This document shows positions 45,144-56,517 of a stretch of 64,000 bases of DNA, piece after piece; the first letter of the stretch is position 1; each line of letters begins with the position of its first letter. The notes under the pieces are model-generated. The model was not told the DNA's origin. It saw only the letters and a list, made by a program, of their open reading frames with translations, and searched no databases. The position numbers were made by a program, and so were the translations under genes. The stretch comes from Dimorphilus gyrociliatus (Eukaryota > Annelida > Polychaeta > Dinophilidae): contig CAJFCJ010000022.1 of assembly GCA_904063045.1 (NCBI GenBank), forward strand, positions 372,001 to 436,000. The letters run 5' to 3'.

Positions 45144-48100
45144 TCATCTGAAAGGCTTTGGATGTTGAATAGGATTTCGTCGTAAGACGTCATTAGAAGC
45201 TGAATTAGCGTTAGTAGCGCTTGTTAATCTTTCCCATACCTTTTTAGATAATCTCACTTTCGATTTTGGTCTAGAAAACCTTGACAATTTTGTTGATTTC
45301 GTTTTATAATAAGCGTCTAGAGACTCGCTTGTATTCGCTCTTTGTAATATTCTGCTCTCCGATTTGGATCTTGCCATTCCTAACTGATCGCTTGCATTAG
45401 ACATTTCTAGGAAATTTTCCCCTCCGTTCTCGTCAGTTCTCTGATTGAATAATCGTTGCGGAGAAGAATTGGAATTTTGTGTAACGGAATTTATCGACGT
45501 TTCATTATCGTTAGGTAGCCTTCGATAAAGTCGATTTTCCGTTCTAGACCTCGGCAACTTTGTAGCTTTTTCTTTAGCTATCGAGGTCTCTATTTCTAAA
45601 TCGTACAAGTGAGCAGTAACGGGTGACGAAAAAGTCTTATGACTAACATCTCTGTTTAAATGAGTATCACGTGACTTGGAAGTGATGTCATGCTTTAATA
45701 AGGATTCATGCGACTGATCTTTTGAACGATAACGTTGAGCTAGATTTGGAGAACTAACTGGGGGTAGTACAGTTGACGAAGACGGTTTTGAATTTTCAAG
45801 TTTTTTGATTTTGGCCGATTTGGTTTTCTTTTTAGTTTTTTTGGTCGGTTTCGATGGTGGACTATTATCTTCGTTTGGAGCGGAAGTACTATTCTTAGAA
45901 AATAACCCCTTTGCCGCAGCTCTGGCGAGGATGTCTTTGGCAGCTTCCTTAATATCTTCCGCCTAGAATATCGTAAATATGAAGCATAAATAAACGATTA
46001 GAGAAGATGAATATAAGAAAAAAACAAAGTCTACTTTTAAAGAAAAACACTAGTGACGTCTTTTAGACTTGAATAGAATATATATATATATATGTAAACA
46101 CTTGGAAAATATAGACATATTAGTATTCATGTTCAAATTATACACTTGAACATACATTTCATATATAATGTATACGAATTTTATTACCTCTCTGGTTAAA
46201 GTAGCTATAAAGCAGCCCGACATATTTTTTGAAGATGGAAATTTGATAAACTTTCCATGGAGTATATCCTGTTCATCAATCTCTTCGCCTGTAAGAGGAA
46301 GAACAGGTGGAGAAACTCTAAATGGATTCTTCTTTTGTTGAACAGTATTAATAAAATCAATGGCTTTCTTTACAACAGTCTCATTTTCGATTTCTTGATT
46401 CGATCTCGTCAAGTATACAATACCTTGAACTCTTGGAACTATAAATATAATAGATTTAACTTTAAAAATCTGCAATTCTATCAATTCTACGTACATTTCA
46501 AGCATTTTCGTAAATCAGAATTTATTTGCCACATCACTTTTCCTAATCTATCCGGATTTGTATCGCTATTAATAAATTCCTTTAGTAAGAGCATATCTGC
46601 AGGAATTTTTATGATAAGTACTCTATTATTCATATAATTATTTTATTATTGTTTTGTTATCGTTAACCTTCATCTTCAGCAACCAGAAATTCAACCGGAT
46701 TTGCAACAGCAGTTTTAGTGCATTTGGCATTAAACAAAACTAATTTAATATGTTTAAAGCGTATATCATCACCGGCAATAGATTCAAGAGGATCCGTAAT
46801 AAGTTGAATATCTATAGTATAAATGAAAATAATAATTGTAAAAAATTAATAGATAAAGAAATCCGTTAACCATTACTTATTGATAAAAATATGAAAAAAT
46901 CAAAAAAATTGTCTTATGAATCTATAAATCGAGTCAACACCATTGTGGTACATTAAATTAGTCGATAAGGGGCATACATAACTTTTTTATTGTTAACAAT
47001 TAAGTTATTCATTCTATCTTTATAGAAAAGAATAAAGAAGAAGAATAAAGATAGGAGTGTATAGAAGAAGGATATAAATGGAATAACTGTCTCTTCTTCT
47101 ACGTTTGTATTTTAATTTTTATTGTTCTTTGGGAATTGAAGAGCATAATTAAAAAGTTAAATTATTTACATAGTAGAAAAGAAGAAGAAGAAGAAGAATT
47201 AATTATTACTTACTTCTATCAACACCTATTCTTTCAAAGTTTCTTTTTACTTTATCAAGTTTTTCTTCTTTTATAAAAACATAGATTGTATTCTGTATAT
47301 AGAAAGCAAATATCATTTTCGAGTGGAAAGCAAACGAAATTATATCATTTATTATTTAAAATATAATAGGAAATATGTTTTCGGATAAGGGCAAAGAGAG
47401 GAAGACAACTTCTTTTTTCCTCCTATGTTATGTTGCGCAATTGTATGATTACTTAAAATATTTAATAAGGCGAATAAGATAAGTTTTAAGTATATAAAAA
47501 ATATGTTAAACGTAAGTTGATCTTTTCTACGTGACTATTTTAGTAGATCTACATTTAGCTCCTTCCTTCTAAAATCAACACTAATTTGCAAATTCAACAC
47601 AACTATGAAATCTACTATTGATTATACAAAAGAATAAAGGTACCGATATACTTACATTTAATTTACATAAAAGTGACGCTAAGTGTGCGGCGTCTAATCC
47701 AGAATTTGATCCATAAATTAGAATGTCTTCGTCGTCGTTTACCAAGGACTTTACGCTATTTACGGCCAAACAAGATGACTTATCCTGTTGATCAAAAAAA
47801 CTCTCTAGATATGTACAATGTTAAATAGTTTATTAAACGCCGCTTATCAGTGATATCAAAGGCGATAAGACCAATATAAATATTAAATATTTACAACCCT
47901 ACATAACGTTTCTTTCGTCTTTACCTGCATAACTAAACGATTTTCTTTGAACAAAGCGGTTTCTTTCAACTTTTCCCGATCTTCCATACAAAAGGCGATG
48001 ACGTCATCGCAATGACGATCTAGAAAGTATTCGCACTCCTTTATGTTGTTTAAATTCTCAATTGGATCGAAACCGTACAAATGTAAATTCCTTAAAGCCT

Positions 48101-50280
48101 CTTCCTTACTGTTTAGAATGAAAAAAGACGTATTATTTATGGGGTGAACCTGAAGAAATCGATCGTGTTCAATTGTTTTGAATAAAGTATACGAACGTTG
48201 TTTTAAATTCATTAATCCAAGTGTAAAAGTATCGTTGTTTATCGCCCGTATCTCTACAGTTTGCCGGAAGTAGCATTTGTAAATGTTGAACTTGCGCTTT
48301 TATTCTCGATCTAGCCAAAGCGGCGCCTAATTTTGTTCGACATTTTATAATTGCCGATTCAATATCCAATAGATCATCGTCTAAAATTTCATCTTCTATA
48401 GGCGTTCTGGTTTGGAAGCGTCTTTTCTGGAAGTCGTAAATCATAACATAGCATATTGACTCTTGGTCCCGGAACTGCCAATAAATCGTAAACAAATTCT
48501 TACAATCAATTTAATCAGTACGGCAACCTAAAATGTTATTCAACTCACTTCCGGAAACTGAGAAAAGAAAGCCACTTCTTCGGCTAATTCTTGTAATATT
48601 TGTTTATCTGTGTGTAGTGTAATAACAAATAAACAGTGCTAGAGAATATGAATAGCCTAAATATGCTATATCCATATTTAATCTCAGTCTTCGTTACTTC
48701 TTATTTATTACGCAATCTTTATTATTTTTTTAAACGTCTACCTATAGGCTATTTGCTTATTAATTTTGTATTGGGAATTTAATAGAAGATCCCTAATCCT
48801 TATTAATAATAGAAAGACTTATGAACTGTATATGAATTTCAGACACAAAAAAAGAAGAAAAGAGAGGAGGGGAATGGAATAAGCCTGAGAGAATGAAAAC
48901 TTTAATAGATCATTGGGTCAACAGTAGGGGTGTTGAAAATATATAGAATAAAAAATCCGCTTGTATAACAGTCTTTCTTTCTTTCTCCCTCTCTCTCTCT
49001 CTCTCTCGCTCTCCAAACGTAACAATTTTTACGTGTATATACATAAAAGCAAAATAAAAAAAAGAGAACATTTATAAATATTTCTTTATCACTAATCAAT
49101 AGGCCTACAGAAAAAAATTGGGATTGTGTTGTTTTTTTTTTCTAACTGTTTTCATGTTCGGCTAGTAGGACAGAGGCTAGTTTTTTTTATGTGACTATGT
49201 AACTAGCACCTAAGTCATATTTGTTAAAGTTTATCGTTCATTTGCTTTTTTGTATGAAAGAGAAAAGAGAATAAATATCCCATCAAAAATGAGATAGAAA
49301 ATAACGATATATTGGATAAATAAGGTAGAAAGATATTAGAAAGTTTAATGATTTACCCTAAAAGCATTCTTTAAGAAAGTTGGCTAAAAAGTTAAATAAC
49401 AGCAATAAAAGATGACAATCACTCGAGCGGAAGTACCGTAAGTAATATACCATAAAATTAGTGTTCAAAAGCCATAAGCTATGTAGCCTTTTAACAATGT
49501 ATGATTATTGATTATTGAAGAGATTAATTTTTATAATCTCTCTTTTTACCTCCTCTCTTTACGGAATGAAATGTATAATAGACAGAGGAAGAAATGATTA
49601 TGGGAAAGAGACAGAGACGAAGACGGAGAAAAGTTGTTAAAAATTTCGCAAAGAAGAGTACTTTACATAGTATATGGAATGTAAAAAACAAGAATAAAAA
49701 TGAAAGAGAATATAAGTGGATCTGTGTACAATTCATGAGTAGATCCTCTATGAAATATTCTATTGTTCTGTTTCAAACCGTTCATAAACTTATCAGAGCG
49801 GAAGGTTTATACTAATAAAAAGTTAATTCCTTACTAATTAATACTCGGATTACAATCATCTGAATAAGATTATTATGCAGTGGCAAATTCGATTTTTTTT
49901 CCTCTCTTCAAAAATAACCATATTTAAATATTGTGAAGAGAGAGATAATTAGCAGGAATGAAACAAGCATACGGAAAAGTATGCAAACAGGCAAAAAACG
50001 AACAATCAGTTTACTTACATATTAAAGTATCGTAGGCCAATTGGAATGTTAGTCTCATTTCATTTTCATTCTCAAAATTTATCTCCTCCGTTGAATTTGC
50101 CGAATTCTCTTCTCTTAGCTTTTCAAATACTCTCGATGATTTCTTGTAAATTTCATGAGAATAAATTGTTGGCTCTTTAGAAAAAAATTCCTTAACTAGC
50201 CTATCGTTTCTATAGCCTTGTGACTTTATTAAATTATCTTCATTATCCTTGGAATTCATGACAGTCGGTTCAGGTGGCAT
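45144..50280 (-). CDS. NSUN7: NSUN7, divergent RNA m5C methyltransferase-family protein
   Basis: Ten exons (50280-50019, 48607-48549, 48498-48193, 48149-47925, 47784-47656, 47292-47214, 46811-46668, 46596-46495, 46438-46188, 45962-45144) encode 791 residues in frame throughout. Recognised from vertebrate NSUN7 by VMIYDFQKRRFQTR, KLGAALARSRIK, FKENRLVMQDKSSCLAVNSV, TAVANPVEFLV, NPFRVSPPVLPL and DILARAAAKGL, in that order. The NOL1/NOP2/Sun methyltransferase core is degenerate. The SAM-loop region reads YGSNSGLDAAH. The motif IV cysteine remains in an altered context (NAKCTKTAV). The motif VI position, TCS in active enzymes, reads TRS (VYLTRSN), so the catalytic cysteine is absent. The C-terminal 250 residues are Lys/Ser/Arg-rich and disordered. 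The intron between exons 3 and 4 is only 43 bp. The protein may bind RNA without methylating it; that is inference. Confidence 0.93.
48608..50018 (-). other. First intron of NSUN7
   Basis: 1411 bp, donor gtaagt, acceptor ctacacacag. It includes a TC-rich block at 48972-49013. The frames at 49524-49815 on both strands are lysine/arginine or serine/phenylalanine readings of purine-rich DNA, not genes. Confidence 0.75.
48972..49013. repeat. (CT)n-rich microsatellite
   Basis: CTTT then CT units within the NSUN7 first intron. Confidence 0.9.
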
Positions 50281-50796
50281 AATCTAAATTGAAGAGAAGA
50301 ATAACTGGCTTCGAAACGATCCCTATATGAAACGACTCATTAATAATCGCAAAGTCTTTTGTGCTCCGCTCTTGTTGGTCGATACAAGAGCCAATCAAGC
50401 TTTGGCCTGTTAGGCCTATCGATAAGGCTTATCCCAAGATTGTTTTTCAGAGCAATGTCAATTGATGGGAATTCAGTCATAGAAGAATTTTGACAGAGTG
50501 TTTTAATATACTTCAAATTTTAAATATCAATTAAAATCTTTCCTATTCAATCTTTGCTTAACTATTGTTAAAGGGATAAAAATTTAGATCGCCAATTGCC
50601 GACCGATACAACAAAAGCATAAAATAATTCCAGTAGATGGCGTTGTAATTTTAGTTTATACATTGAAGGATAAAAGCAAAAATATTCTGAATATCATCGT
50701 TTGATTAGAAGATAAAGAAATTACATAGGAAACGTATTAAAAACAAGCAAGAAAACAAGAAATATCTGATAAAAGATGTTTAATATTTCATTTTTA
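50281..50796. promoter_or_regulatory. Gap between ACSF2 3' end and NSUN7 start, with a CTCF-like motif
   Basis: 516 bp between two minus-strand genes, so it contains the NSUN7 promoter. It carries CCAGTAGATGGCG at 50630-50642, close to the known bilaterian CTCF core (CCASYAGRKGGCRS). Occupancy cannot be judged from sequence. Confidence 0.35.
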
Positions 50797-51598
50797 TTAA
50801 AGATTCAACATATCAATAGTCCTTTCTCTCATCTTGTACTTTTGAATTTTTCCCGTTACAGTCATGGGAAATTCATCTACGAAAATGATATATTTCGGTA
50901 TTTTAAAGTGAGCGATTTTCCCTTTACAAAACTCTTTAATATCTTCTTCAGTTGATTTTTCGCCACTCTTTAACTTTATCCATGCGCATATCTCTTCGCC
51001 AAGCCTTTCGTCGGGCAAACCGATTACTTGAGCGTCTTCAATCTTGTCATTTTCGTATAAAAATTGTTCAATTTCTACTGGGTAAATATTCTCTCCACCT
51101 CTTATAAGCATATCCTTTTTTCTACCTTCAATTACAGCGTAACCATTTTCGTCCAGGGAAACCAAGTCACTTTATAAATAAACAAGATTATTTCAATAAT
51201 AACTATCAACTTATCTTTTCTTATCGAAAAGGTCATTTACCCTGTTTTATACCATCTATCGTGACCGATGGCTTCTGCCGTTTTAGCCTCATCTTCCCAA
51301 TAATTTAGCATTGTTGCGTGCCCTCTCGTGTACAATTCACCCACAACGCCCGTAGGTACTATTTTCCCCTCGTCATCAACAACCTTTACCTATGAACACC
51401 TAATAAATTAGATACACCATAGTACACAAGTGATACCATCAGTAACCTCAATATGATCTAGAGGTACACCGATCGTCTTAACTCTTAAATCGAAGTCATC
51501 ATCCATTCTCGTTTGAAAGGTTACTGGTGAAGTTTCGGTAGTTCCGTAGCAAATCTATTCAAACATAATTAATCCATAAAGCCTTTTAATCCCTAAAG

Positions 51599-51632
<34 letters not shown>

Positions 51633-53541
51633 CTAATATTTATGAATTATTATAAAAAGAGGCACACTATCGTTAGACAACTAACTGTAATATTCTTCAT
51701 ACACATTTTACTTATGCACTTTTTCATTATTTCAGTTGGGCAAGTTGATCCAGCCATAATACCTTAATTTCAATAGAAAGTTTGTTCTTTTTAATATTAT
51801 TATTACTTATACTGTCCATAGAAATCGAAATGAAAAAATAACCAACCGGTATATAAGGATGACAGGTCGTATTTACCAAAATCCGGATGATTTTGCATAT
51901 CAATAAACATTGTAGGTGTTCCATATAAACTCGTTGCTCTATAAAGGTCATAATATAATTTATTCCTTATACAACTATGGTATATGTATGTATTGTTGAT
52001 AATTTGATTTACTTTTCTTTGACAACTGCCTCTAGTGCGGCTTTTGGTTCAAAAGATGGAGATGGCAAAATGGTTGTTGCGCCGTGTGTAACATTCATTA
52101 AACTTCCAAGAACCATCCCGAAACAATGGTATAATGGAACAGGTATAACTATTCTTGCAGGCTTATAGTATTTATAGTTAAAATTCAAAATTAATTAGAA
52201 AGAAGTCATTAAGTTCAATACATACGTTGACGTCATATCCGCACCTGTAGCCAACCAAATTTGAATTGTTAACGATATTATGGTGAGAAAGAGTAGCTCC
52301 TTTAGGAGAACCTGTAGTTCCCTTTTTAATTGGAGAGATAAGAGTAAAACAAGATTAAACTATGATTTTATAAAGAAAAGTAGAAAGAGCAATATGCTGC
52401 ATGTAAAAAGCAGAGAAATAGTATAACTTATACTTACAGATGTGAATTGAATATTAATCGGTTCGTCAAATTGTAAAGTGGACTTTATCTGATCTAGAAT
52501 TCCTTTATGGCTTTGATCACCGGCGTCCATAATTTCGGAGAATGTAAATGATCCACTGTTATTAATCGATTATTAATCCCTTTGATATTATATTGAAATA
52601 GTATTTTTAAGTGGAAATCTTACGGATATTGTTTGTCGGAAATCATAATTAAACTTTGAAATTCTGGAAGACTATATATGAAAAAATAAACAATAACATA
52701 TACATATTCATTAATTCGTAGTTAACCTTTGATTTTTGATATTGCCAGGTTTACAGTTGTTCAATTCTGGACATACTTTTTCCAACATGCTAAAATAATC
52801 TTGAGTTTTAAACTGTTCCGCTGATATAAGTGCCTTTATTCCGACTTTTTGCATAGCGTATTGTAGTTCACCAACTTGATATGCTGGATTTATATTGACT
52901 AGCATCATTCCAGCTCTTGCGGTCGCGTATTGGGCAAGTACCCATTCCTTTTTATTTGGACTCCAAATACCAACACGATCGCCTTTTCTTACTCCAATAG
53001 ATATTAATCCCATGGCGAGTCTATCGGCCTGTTATTGTTTTTTAAGGTAAAAAGATATATTTTATTAACTGCACTCTTGGTGTTGGCTGTTGATAAAGTC
53101 TATTATAATTCTTCTATATATTTAATTTTACCTGCTGTAGTAGTTGTTCGAAAGTCAATCGGGCATTTTCCTTGGAGACTATTACGGCTTCTTTATCCGG
53201 ATGCATTTCCGCTCTTTCCTCCAATAATTGACCGATAGTTTTTCCAAGTAGACGTTTAGTCGAACTACCATGACTATAGCTAAAACCATCTTTCTCTTGC
53301 CTTTAGTGAAATTATACGAAGAGAATATAAATGGGGTCATGACAAAATTCTTAACAATGTAGCTCTCTAGCGAGGAGGAAAGAGAAATATAACTAAAATA
53401 CCTGGTAGAAAAACTGCAACTTGAAAATACGGAGATGGGAGTCTTTTCCCCAAATAGTAAACCTTTGAATACGAGTCGATTACGACTATTATTGCATTTT
53501 AAGATGTTTTTAAATGTTTCTCTATAAGCGTATTGATTCAT
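50797..53541 (-). CDS. ACSF2: Acyl-CoA synthetase family member 2 (mitochondrial-type)
   Basis: Medium-chain acyl-CoA synthetase-like enzyme: fatty acid + ATP + CoA to acyl-CoA + AMP + PPi. Twelve exons (53541-53402, 53300-53132, 53028-52727, 52671-52624, 52555-52438, 52321-52226, 52161-52013, 51938-51847, 51762-51686, 51554-51447, 51389-51241, 51169-50797) give 606 residues, close to the human length. Seen: an Arg/Ser-rich N-terminus without acids that fits a mitochondrial presequence, SHGSS and [19 protein letters not shown], the AMP-binding P-loop [59 protein letters not shown] and the terminal TGKIQK lysine motif. All adenylation-domain signatures are intact, so the enzyme should be active. 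It lies 517 bp downstream of NSUN7 on the same strand. Orthology to ACSF2 rests on the dense match across all exons. Confidence 0.95.
51599..51632. repeat. Compound (TA)n(GA)n microsatellite
   Basis: TA run joined to a GA run inside the ACSF2 intron between exons 9 and 10. Confidence 0.9.
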
Positions 53542-55339
53542 TTTTGATTATCTTCCTTCTTGTTTATCTTTCTCCTTACTCGTCTATGTATATTGATAGG
53601 TCAAAAGATTCTTTGGTATCAATAAGTGTAGTATCTATTCTTTTGCAAAGAGAGAGAAAAGAAAAGAAATCATGATAAGAATAACATTAATAATAGAATA
53701 ACAATGTATACTCTTTCCAAAATTAACCAGGCCAGTCCTCACTGTTTTATATGATTTTTGCGCCATCTGTTTCGAATTAACTCGTAGTGATCGAAGCTAT
53801 GTTAATCATTTTTATATTTGATAATAAAGCAGCTTTCTTATCAGTATAACTAAAATTTTGTTCAACAGCCATACTATACTCCCAGCCCTCGATTTGTATT
53901 CTTTCAACCGTATATTTACTATTCTTGATCAATATTAGTAATAAAAAACTACATGTTGTTGGATTTTGTTGAATACATCTATATGATTATATACTATATG
54001 CATGTAGATGTAGATGGCGTTGGTAATGACCTTGAGCTAAAAAAAAGTTCCATTAAAGTTCAATCATAACTACTGAAGGGGGAAGAGAAGAAGAGGTTCT
54101 GTGAAAAGAACTAAAAATATAATTATTACGTATAACAAATTAGGAAATTAATTAAATGTCCTTTTCTTTCACTAAAGCAAAAACATTAATTAATAAATGA
54201 ATGAATGAATGAAACATTTTTTTTAAAAAAAAAAAGACTTTACTGTTTTCTTTATTAGAAGTGAAAAATTTGACAATGAAAGAAAACAAATCATTTATAA
54301 TTAAGCAGAAAATATCAATTGATTAAAGCATTAAAATTGTTTGAGATAATGACAGTGATAATAGGAAGTGAGTGAGGTGATTAGAATAATCCTCTAGTTA
54401 AAGATGGCGCTTCTTCTGTCCATTTTTTAAGCATCGCCTCGCCAAATCATCTACTGCAGTACATCTCCAACTTTAAAGAGGACTAACTGAGGTTTTTTTT
54501 TATTACTTTTTGCAGGTATACTAGGAAATATATTTATATTTCTCTTATTATTGACTTTTCATACTTTTACCGTACAAAATTTATTCCTTCTGTTAGATAT
54601 ACATTAATATATAAATAGATAGTTAAAATCTAATAAATTAGCTATTAATTCAAAGAAAAAACAACAATCTTCCAAGATATATAAAACATGCTATTCTTCG
54701 TAGAATGAGGAATAATCAGCTACGTTATTTCCGTTCTAGAGTATAAAATAGAATATATTATTACTGTATACAAATTTATATATATTGTATATATGTATAT
54801 CTATACATGTAATATAATAAGATTCATCTTTAAAGATAAATAATCCCATTAAACAAACTATTTAAATAAGAAAAAAGTGAAAAGTTCCACTTTTTTGGTA
54901 AACTTAAGTCTTGTTTGAAACATCAAAGAAATTTCTTAATTAGAGATATGCAGCTGTACGCAGACATCACGTTCCAAGTGTAATTTGCTGCATTTAGTTC
55001 ATTAGTAACTTCCTATAAAATTAATCATTCTAAAATACGTAAGAACCTTGTTCACTAGAAAAGTTTTACAGTTGTTGTTTATTTCGACCTAGAGTCATTT
55101 GATTTATCATCTACAAATAGCATATAAAAGATATATAAAGTCATCTTTTAAATGCTTACGACATTTACAGATGATCTTGTTTGTCTTTTGAAGAAATTGT
55201 ACTAAATCTGTTTATTAGTGTTAGATTACTCGATACAAATGCAATAATAGACTTCAGTACCTTATCTACCTAATTGCTTCCTTTACATCTAATATTCTTG
55301 CACCTGATTGCAGTAATTTTTACTTTCTTGGTCTACGTA
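53542..55339. promoter_or_regulatory. Divergent upstream region of ACSF2 (-) and the PGRMC-like gene (+)
   Basis: 1.8 kb with three AGATGGC-type words: GCGCCATCTG at 53760-53769, TAGATGGCG at 54011-54019 and AAGATGGCGC at 54401-54410. The last sits in a G+C-richer patch (54390-54480) that might be a leader exon or promoter of the + strand gene. No protein gene was recognised. Confidence 0.4.
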
Positions 55340-56039
55340 ATGGCGGAACTAAATACTGTTGGTGATACTGAGAATGAAGATAAGAAATCTTTACAAATTT
55401 TTACTGTTGAGGAATTAAGGAAATATGATGGAACTAATGACAAAAAGCTTATATATATTGCCCTTGTTGGCGATGTATTCGATGTAACTTCCGGTGAAAA
55501 ATTTTATGGACAAGGTAATTTCATTAATTATAGTTTTCATCTTGTATTTCTCTCTTTTTTTTCATTTGCGTGTGTCATGTTTTTTACTTTCTCTCTCTCT
55601 CTCTTTCTCCCTGTACGCACATCTCTGTCCATCCACCAATCTATTTAATTACTCAGGAGCACCGTACTGTATGTTTGCTGGTCGAGATGCTACAAAAGGT
55701 CTGGGTACTTTCAAGTTGAAAAATTTAGACGATGACGATTGGTCAGATCTAAGCGAAAAACATATGGAAAATGCTCAAAGGTGGCACTCTCAATTTAAAG
55801 GTAAGTCATTTACAGAGTCTGCAAACGAAAGCATGTGTTTATTGCATTTCCTATTTGCAGTAAAATATCCAATAATAGGAACACTAAAACGAGATTTTAA
55901 AAAGAAAACGCTTAATAATAACGATGAATTAAAATCGGAAGAAAAAATTCAAGAATCAAAGAAGAATACGGCGAATAGAGGAGGTCGTCCTGCTACTCCA
56001 ATGCCTAAAAAAGAATCTCGCTTCTGTTTAATATTATAA
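55340..56039 (+). CDS. PGRMC/MAPR-family haem-binding protein with C-terminal CaaX box
   Basis: Cytochrome b5-like membrane-associated progesterone receptor family. Exons 55340-55514, 55657-55800 and 55861-56039 (both introns phase 1) give 165 residues from the first ATG. The MAPR core is clear: FTVEELRKYDG, VFDVTSGEKFYG, FAGRDATKGLGTF, then WHSQFKVKYPIIGTL. The tyrosines and lysine that bind haem in PGRMC1 (FYG, APY, VKY) are all kept. Similarity is to PGRMC1/2 and, less, to neudesin. The tail is basic and ends CLIL, a CaaX prenylation signal of the type (final Leu) used for geranylgeranylation. A hydrophobic stretch (IFLHLIAVIFTFLVYV) lies in frame just upstream of the ATG but has no ATG of its own and follows a TAA. 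A strong acceptor (cctgattgcag, ending 55315) cuts through it, so an upstream coding exon is possible and the start is uncertain. Confidence 0.85.
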
Positions 56040-56517
56040 TGAAAATAAATAACTAGTTCTTTAATTAATAAAGTCAGATACATAGTATAAAATGTTAATC
56101 TTCTTCTCATTTAAAGGTAGGATATAGCCTATCCTCCCTAATAAAGAGACTAAACAGTTTGTTATTCATCAGTTTTTCGTTGTTAAATAACAATAACAAT
56201 AATACAAATCTGGTTCTATGTTGTTATATTAATGAGAAAAGTGTTTTCACTTCAAACAACATTATTTACAAACATCTTGAATTGATTTATGAATTACCTA
56301 TTTATTAATTTATTCTCATGTTTTGTAACATTATCTTTAACTTATAAATAGTGATTAGGTTTAAATATTTCAATTGTTTATATTTTTCAATATTTTCTTC
56401 ATTTCCTTTGTTTGAACTCTTAAAACAGATTTTCTGTATTGCACCCTACGCAAGAGTTATTTAAAATTCCGATAGATGTCTCTTTCGTCTAAATATTGAG
56501 AATAATCAATTTCACAA
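56040..56517. other. Gap between the PGRMC-like gene and the SLC22 gene
   Basis: 478 bp. Poly(A)-like signals follow the first gene (AATAAA at about 56044 and AATAAAG near 56067), and the rest should be the promoter of the transporter. A TAGATGTC word (relative of the AGATGGC motif) lies at 56473-56480. Confidence 0.6.

Noticed and set aside
48149-48215. Apparent frameshift in NSUN7
   Set aside because: A 43-bp GT-AG intron explains the shift and keeps alignment to NSUN7 on both sides.
49524-49815. Overlapping Lys/Arg-rich (+) and Ser/Phe-rich (-) frames in the NSUN7 intron
   Set aside because: Both mirror the same purine-rich tract. The known gene structure makes this an intron.
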